Shown here: in pieces, positions 59,576-64,000 of the stretch
Numbering within the stretch: the stretch's first letter is position 1
How the letters are laid out: the number at the start of each line of letters is the position of its first letter
Assembly (NCBI GenBank): GCA_031415695.1
Contig: JANOSH010000047.1
Location: 124,001 to 188,000 of the forward strand
Reading direction: 5' to 3'
DNA length: 64,000 bases
Origin: JANOSH01 sp031415695
Lineage (GTDB): Bacteria; Actinomycetota; Acidimicrobiia; Acidimicrobiales; Ilumatobacteraceae
Translations under genes and position numbers: made by a program
Notes under the pieces: generated by a model
Seen by the model: only the letters and a program-made list of their open reading frames with translations
The model's database searches: none
Told to the model about the DNA's origin: nothing

Positions 59576-62236
59576 GTGCCCCGGTTGCTGCTACTCGACG
59601 GAAACTCTCTTACCTACCGAGCGTTCTTCGCTTTGCCGACCGATATGGCGACAGCGTCGGGTCAGGTAACCAATGCGGTGTATGGGTTCACCTCCATGCT
59701 CATCAACTTATTGAAAGATCATCAGCCCGACCACGTACTCGTCGCCTTCGATCGTCCAGAGCCAACGTTTCGCCATCAGGCCAAACCAAGCTACAAAGCG
59801 CAGCGCGAGGCCGCGCCCGACATTCTTCGTCAGCAAATGGGTCTCGTACGCGAAGTGCTCACTGCTGTGGGAGTGCAAGCTTTGGAACTCGTCGGTTTTG
59901 AGGCCGATGACATTATCGCCACGGTCGCCGAGACAGCCAAGGCCCAAGGCATCGAGGTCATCATCGTGACAGGTGACCGTGACAGCTACCAGCTCGTCAG
60001 CGATCCGCTCGTCAGGGTGTTATACAACCGGCGCGGCGTTAGCGATTATGCGCTCTACGACGAGGCCGGCATACTCGAACGAACCGGCGTAACACCAGCG
60101 CTGTACCCCCAGTACGCGGCATTGCGTGGCGACCCCAGCGACAACCTTCCCGGCGTTCCAGGTGTCGGAGAAAAGACCGCTGCCAAGCTCATTTCCACCT
60201 ACGGGGGGCTCGATGGAATCTTCGCGAATCTCGAAGCTCAGACCCCCAAGCTGAGAGAGTCGCTCACGACAAACGAAACTCAGGCACGAAGCAACTTCGA
60301 CCTCATGGTGTTGCGCCGCGACGCGCCTATCGAGTTCGACATAGCGTCGGCAACGGTCAAACCCGATATGTCAGAAGTGAAGCGTGTGTTCGACTTTTTG
60401 GAGTTTCGATCTCTGTTTGACCGCTTCGTCGAAGCGACCAGCGACGAGACGCTTGCGGGGGCGTCTTCGGCCAGCGAGTCCGGAAACGTCGTCGAAGCCG
60501 AACTCGTTCGCCCCGATTCGATTCCTGAGGTCGTTGACCTTCTGACCAGCGTCGCAACCATCGACGTTGGGGTTGCTTGGTCGGGTGCACCAGGGCGCAG
60601 CACCATCGTTGGGGTCGCAGTGACACTCGACCCGGTACTTGGCGACGTCGTGTGGATCCCCGAATACATGTTGTCGCACGAGAGCGTGCAGAACTGTTTG
60701 TGGTCATCCAAGCCGTTACGCATGCACGATGCCAAGGCGTGCCTGCGCGTTGTCAGCTCGCAGCAGCTCGATGTCGATTCCTTGCAGATGGACACCGCGT
60801 TGGCCGCATATCTTCTCGATCCGGCCGAAGCGAGTTATGAAGTTGGGCCACTGCTTCTTCGGTACACCGGCGATCGTCTGGCCGACGGAGGTGTACCCGA
60901 CGGCCAACTCGACCTCACCGGTTCAGGTTCCGATGGCGCGCTCGTGGCGGCCCGCTCGGCTTTGGCGGTGTCACGCCTTGCCCCCGTCTTGGAAGGCGCT
61001 CTCGACGCCCAGGGTATGCGGCGCCTATTCGATGACATCGAGATCCCGCTCGTACGCGTGCTGGCCCGCATGGAAGCCGTCGGCATCCGAGTAGACGGCG
61101 ACGAGTTACGAGCCCTCAACACCCACCTCACCAACGAAGCCACTCGACTAGCACACCAGTGTTTCAAGGCCGCCGGCAAAGAACTCAACCTGAATTCTCC
61201 AACCCAGTTGCGTGTATTGCTGTACGACGAGCGAAAGCTGGCACCATCGAAAAAGACCAAGACCGGCTATTCAACCGACGCTCAAACCCTCGAAAAGTTG
61301 GTCGAGGAATGGCCGGCGTTCATCGAGCCGCTCCTGCAGTATCGAGAGATGGAGAAACTTCGCGGTACCTATGGCGAGGGATTACTGGCAGAAGTCGGGC
61401 CCGATAGCCGTATCCGGGCCACATTCAATCAGACCGTCGCGCGTACCGGACGGTTGTCGTCAGACCAGCCGAACCTACACAACATTCCGGTGCGGTCGAC
61501 CGAGGGGCGCCAGTTCCGCAAGGCGTTCATCGCGGGCCCGGGGCGAACCCTCGTCATTGCCGACTACAACCAGATTGAGTTGCGTTGTATCGCACATCTG
61601 AGCAGCGATCCCGGTCTGGTCGAGGCGTTCCGAAGCGGTACCGACATCCATACCGCCACAGCGTCACGGGTATTCGCAGTAGTCGCCGCCGACGTGAATA
61701 CGGCCATGCGGTCGAAGGCCAAGATGGTGAGCTACGGGCTGGCCTACGGCATGGAATCGTACGGCCTCGGACAGCGTCTCAACATTCCAACAAGGGAAGC
61801 CCAAGAGATTCTCGACGCCTACTTTGTTGCATTCCCGAGCGTGAAGGCATACATGGATGGCACGGTCAAAGAAGCCCGAAGCCGGGGATACACCGAAACG
61901 CTGTTCGGTCGCCGTCGGCCAATACCCGAGCTGTCGAGCCCCAACTTCCGGATCCGACAAGCCGGCGAACGCCAGGCAATGAACGCCGGTATTCAAGGTT
62001 TGGCTGCCGACATTTTCAAAGTTGCCCTCATACGCCTCGACGACGCGTTGTCGTCGTCAGGTCTCGATGCCCGACTCATCTTGCAGGTGCACGACGAAGT
62101 GCTTGTCGAATGCGGCGAGGGAGACGTCGACGACGTGCGGACCCTCACCATCGATGTGCTACGAGGGGCGAGTGAACTGAGTGTGCCACTCGAGGTGAAC
62201 GTGTCGATCGGCTCCACATGGGCTGTCGCCAAGTGA
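59576..62236 (+). CDS. polA: DNA polymerase I
   Basis: This protein (886 aa) fills gaps and removes RNA primers. The N-terminal 5'-3' exonuclease domain has LLLDGNSLTYRAFFAL, FEADDIIATVA, VTGDRDSYQL and LRGDPSDNLPGVPGVGEKTA. The middle 3'-5' exonuclease-like domain (about 310-490) lacks the first DxE pair (TIDVGVAWSG), so proofreading is probably lost, as in other actinobacterial PolA. The polymerase domain has D663 in DYNQIELR, the O-helix KMVSYGLAYGMESYGL, and H839-D840 in QVHDEV. GTG 59576 is the start since it begins PRLLLLDGN. It is convergent with a TSUP transporter gene. Confidence 0.96.
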   Translation: MPRLLLLDGNSLTYRAFFALPTDMATASGQVTNAVYGFTSMLINLLKDHQPDHVLVAFDRPEPTFRHQAKPSYKAQREAAPDILRQQMGLVREVLTAVGVQALELVGFEADDIIATVAETAKAQGIEVIIVTGDRDSYQLVSDPLVRVLYNRRGVSDYALYDEAGILERTGVTPALYPQYAALRGDPSDNLPGVPGVGEKTAAKLISTYGGLDGIFANLEAQTPKLRESLTTNETQARSNFDLMVLRRDAPIEFDIASATVKPDMSEVKRVFDFLEFRSLFDRFVEATSDETLAGASSASESGNVVEAELVRPDSIPEVVDLLTSVATIDVGVAWSGAPGRSTIVGVAVTLDPVLGDVVWIPEYMLSHESVQNCLWSSKPLRMHDAKACLRVVSSQQLDVDSLQMDTALAAYLLDPAEASYEVGPLLLRYTGDRLADGGVPDGQLDLTGSGSDGALVAARSALAVSRLAPVLEGALDAQGMRRLFDDIEIPLVRVLARMEAVGIRVDGDELRALNTHLTNEATRLAHQCFKAAGKELNLNSPTQLRVLLYDERKLAPSKKTKTGYSTDAQTLEKLVEEWPAFIEPLLQYREMEKLRGTYGEGLLAEVGPDSRIRATFNQTVARTGRLSSDQPNLHNIPVRSTEGRQFRKAFIAGPGRTLVIADYNQIELRCIAHLSSDPGLVEAFRSGTDIHTATASRVFAVVAADVNTAMRSKAKMVSYGLAYGMESYGLGQRLNIPTREAQEILDAYFVAFPSVKAYMDGTVKEARSRGYTETLFGRRRPIPELSSPNFRIRQAGERQAMNAGIQGLAADIFKVALIRLDDALSSSGLDARLILQVHDEVLVECGEGDVDDVRTLTIDVLRGASELSVPLEVNVSIGSTWAVAK

Positions 62237-62239
62237 CAA

Positions 62240-62977
62240 TCAGCGCAACGCGTTGGCGATAGCGACTGCAGCGGTTGCGAACAGTAACGCAATGACAAGG
62301 GAGCGAAATCGGGTGTCCGGGATTCTTTTCGCGAGAACTCGACCAAGAAACTGACCGGCGATCATGGCGGGGATGCCCACCACCGCTAGCCGTAACTCAC
62401 GGCTAGTGACCAACCCCTCGGCGACGAACAAGGCGAGAGCAATCGGCGATGACAGCACGAAGATGGCGCTGATCGTGCCTCGGAACTCATTCGGCGTGAG
62501 GCCCTGGCCTTGCAACGCAACCACCAATGGCGGGCCATTCGTGCCAGTCGAGGTGTTCAGAACGCCAGACAACAACCCACACAGCACATCTGAACGCCGA
62601 GTTTGGCGTTTGATAGACCATCCCGTGGCGAGCAGTGTTGCAGCGGCCGCCACCGCGATTCCCAGCGCTATCCGTAACGTGTTGTCGTCGACCCGACCGT
62701 GGATGAGCAAGCCGAACGGCATACCGATCGTGGCGGCGATCGCAATTCGTTTGACCTTCGGGCGGTCAGCGTACTGATGGTGCTGGACAAAGGTAAGAAA
62801 CGTGTTGGGCGTGGCTACGAGCGTCACCAGGATGACCGCGCTCGTGACCGACATACCGAACGCAAGAAGCGGCGTGGCGATCAGCGCAAACCCAAAGCCG
62901 GAGATTCGTTGCAATGTTGCCGCCAAAAAGACCACGCCGAGCGTCACAAGAACCTCAGCCGCCGTCACCACGCCCAT
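62240..62977 (-). CDS. TauE/SafE (TSUP) family membrane transporter
   Basis: This 245-residue protein has about seven to eight membrane helices in two repeats (LVTLGVVFLAATLQRISGFG, SAVILVTLVATPNTFLT, RIAIAATIGMPFGLLIHG, and in the second half LLSGVLNTSTGTNGPPLVVAL). The GFGFALIATPLL and TGTNGPP motifs are typical of the TSUP family, which exports sulfite, sulfoacetate or other small organosulfur anions, but substrate cannot be told. It is on the opposite strand to polA, 3 bases after its end, and divergent by 40 bases from the methyltransferase. Confidence 0.85.
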   Translation of the reverse strand: MGVVTAAEVLVTLGVVFLAATLQRISGFGFALIATPLLAFGMSVTSAVILVTLVATPNTFLTFVQHHQYADRPKVKRIAIAATIGMPFGLLIHGRVDDNTLRIALGIAVAAAATLLATGWSIKRQTRRSDVLCGLLSGVLNTSTGTNGPPLVVALQGQGLTPNEFRGTISAIFVLSSPIALALFVAEGLVTSRELRLAVVGIPAMIAGQFLGRVLAKRIPDTRFRSLVIALLFATAAVAIANALR

Positions 62978-63017
62978 CGTACGTACGAGCGTTGGGTCAC
63001 CGTGGCATGCTGGGCGA

Positions 63018-63743
63018 ATGGAGCACTGGTTTGAGCCGATTGCCGAACATCTCGGACGCGCCTACCTTCGCTATTCCTTCACCAAAGGCACGTCGAGTGA
63101 AGTAGACGCACTGGTCGATTGGCTCGACTTGCGGCCAGGTATGCGAGTCCTTGACGTCGGTTGCGGTCCTGGCCGTCACGCCTACGAGCTTGCAACCCGA
63201 GGCATCGAGGTGCACGGAATCGACATCAGCGCGAGCTTCATCGACCTAGCCATCGCTACAGCTCCGCCGGGCACCACGTTTCAACGCATGGACGCCAGGT
63301 CCATGCCATTTCACCATGAGTTCGACGCCGCAATTGCGTTGTGCCAGGGTGCATTCGGGCTCTTGGGCGGCCTCGACGATCAGGAACTTGCCGTTCTTGC
63401 GGGCATGGCTCGGGCAGTGCGGCCGGGCGGCCGCCTCGCCGTCAGTGCCTTCAGTTCGTACTTCAGCCTGAAGTACCAAACCGACGCTACATTCGACGCA
63501 TCAACGGGAGTTGCTCACGAACACACCGAAATTCGCTCCGAATCTGGGGTTGTGGCACCCACGCAATTGTGGACCACGACGTTCACGCCCAGAGAGCTAC
63601 GCCTTCTCGCGCGGGCTGCACGGCTCGATGTAGACGCCATCTGGTCGGTATCGCCGGGAGAGTACCGCGAACTGAGCCCAACTGTCGAGAGGCCCGAGTT
63701 TTTGCTGTTGGCTACCACTCAGGCCGCTAGTCCGATAGTTTAG
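63018..63743 (+). CDS. SAM-dependent class I methyltransferase
   Basis: This 241-residue protein has a Rossmann methyltransferase fold: VLDVGCGPGRHAYELATRG (motif I), VHGIDISASFIDLA (motif II acidic), DAAIALCQGAFGLL (motif post II), VRPGGRLAVSAF (motif III). The target is unknown; such small enzymes often methylate quinones or other metabolites. ATG 63018 is selected as it begins the first helix; the open frame runs further up to 62802, overlapping the divergent gene. rpsA starts 41 bases after its stop. Confidence 0.88.
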   Translation: MEHWFEPIAEHLGRAYLRYSFTKGTSSEVDALVDWLDLRPGMRVLDVGCGPGRHAYELATRGIEVHGIDISASFIDLAIATAPPGTTFQRMDARSMPFHHEFDAAIALCQGAFGLLGGLDDQELAVLAGMARAVRPGGRLAVSAFSSYFSLKYQTDATFDASTGVAHEHTEIRSESGVVAPTQLWTTTFTPRELRLLARAARLDVDAIWSVSPGEYRELSPTVERPEFLLLATTQAASPIV

Positions 63744-63784
63744 ACAAGTCCTTATCCACCCACTCAGGTAGTTCCCGAAAGCAG

Positions 63785-64000
63785 ATGCACTTGTCTGATA
63801 TCACACTGTCCCCTTCGTCGATGGGAACATTCGACGACGAGGGCAATTACACCCCGCGTCAAATCACCTCCAATGACCTCGAGTCATTCGCTGACGCAGT
63901 CGATTCCACCATGGTCACCGTCGAGGACGGACAGCTCGTTCTCGGTACCGTAGTGAAGGTCGACAAAGACGAAGTTCTTCTCGACATTGGCTATAAATCC
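63785..64000 (+). CDS. rpsA: 30S ribosomal protein S1, 5' part
   Basis: The window ends inside this gene; 72 codons are present. It starts MHLSDITLSPSSMGTFDDEG and runs into the first S1 motif, GQLVLGTVVKVDKDEVLLDIGYKS, closely matching the actinobacterial S1 start, where EDG is followed by GTVVKVD. ATG 63785 is the first start; an ATG at 63821 is also in frame. It lies downstream of polA in the same gene neighbourhood as in Mycobacterium (polA-rpsA), with the methyltransferase and TSUP genes between them here. Confidence 0.9.
   Translation, partial: MHLSDITLSPSSMGTFDDEGNYTPRQITSNDLESFADAVDSTMVTVEDGQLVLGTVVKVDKDEVLLDIGYKS

Noticed and set aside
1..64000. CRISPR array, prophage, rRNA operon or toxin-antitoxin pair
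   Set aside because: No regularly spaced repeats, phage structural genes, rRNA sequence or recognisable toxin-antitoxin pair was seen on reading both strands; very small systems could have been missed.

Overview
The window is 64 kb of high-GC, gene-dense chromosome from an actinobacterium. My best placement is the class Acidimicrobiia, perhaps an Ilumatobacter-like aquatic lineage. This is an inference from gene content: two F420-type luciferase-like oxidoreductases, a PdtaR-like ANTAR regulator next to polA, the mreBCD-PBP2-RodA block followed by a radical-SAM/DUF2344 pair and RNase E/G, many GTG/TTG starts, and -10 boxes placed for leaderless transcripts. No 16S gene is present to confirm it.

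Region 1 (1-8.6 kb) is a one-carbon module. A tight five-gene operon encodes formate-THF ligase (fhs), FolD, and a formate dehydrogenase made from three genes; metF lies convergently after it. The dehydrogenase catalytic gene is read through an in-frame UGA (Sec90), and a SECIS-like hairpin with a GGUCU loop follows the UGA. The alpha subunit is split: its N-terminal 4Fe-4S module sits at the end of a separate ferredoxin-like protein encoded two genes downstream, after a NuoE-NuoF fusion. Together the genes can interconvert 5-methyl-THF, methylene-THF, formyl-THF, formate and CO2 while moving electrons to or from NAD(P).

Region 2 (8.6-15.5 kb) holds peripheral metabolism: a TIM-barrel isomerase, two luciferase-like oxidoreductases, a Tat-exported PhoD phosphatase, an acyl-CoA synthetase divergent from an enoyl-CoA hydratase, and tRNA-Gly and tRNA-Pro. 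Region 3 (15.5-32.2 kb) is core housekeeping: tig-clpP-clpX-folC-ndk, mreBCD-mrdA-rodA, a radical-SAM/DUF2344 pair, RNase E/G, rplU-rpmA. Region 4 (32.2-34.6 kb) is a degraded ISL3-type element with an 8-bp target duplication. Its transposase is split around a decayed trypsin-like protease gene and a lipoprotein gene. Then come dgt (reverse strand), obg and proB.

Region 5 (38.2-49.9 kb) is the least understood. A six-gene minus-strand operon (CbxX-type AAA+, solute-binding-like protein, solute-binding/VWA lipoprotein, membrane coiled-coil protein, MurJ, PspA) is divergent, by 29 bp, from a MoxR-CoxE-phosphatase-GMC oxidoreductase operon. So two AAA+/VWA pairs sit head to head and are linked with envelope genes. 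Region 6 (50-64 kb) has pgi, a metallo-beta-lactamase-fold protein with a lycopene cyclase, the fatty-acid synthesis operon fabD-fabH-fabG-acpP-fabF (FabD carries an extra lipoyl-like domain), an odd short-variable-loop tRNA with anticodon CAA, an ANTAR regulator, polA, a TSUP transporter, a methyltransferase and the start of rpsA.

No CRISPR array, rRNA, prophage, or selenocysteine machinery (selA/selB/selC/selD) was seen in the window.
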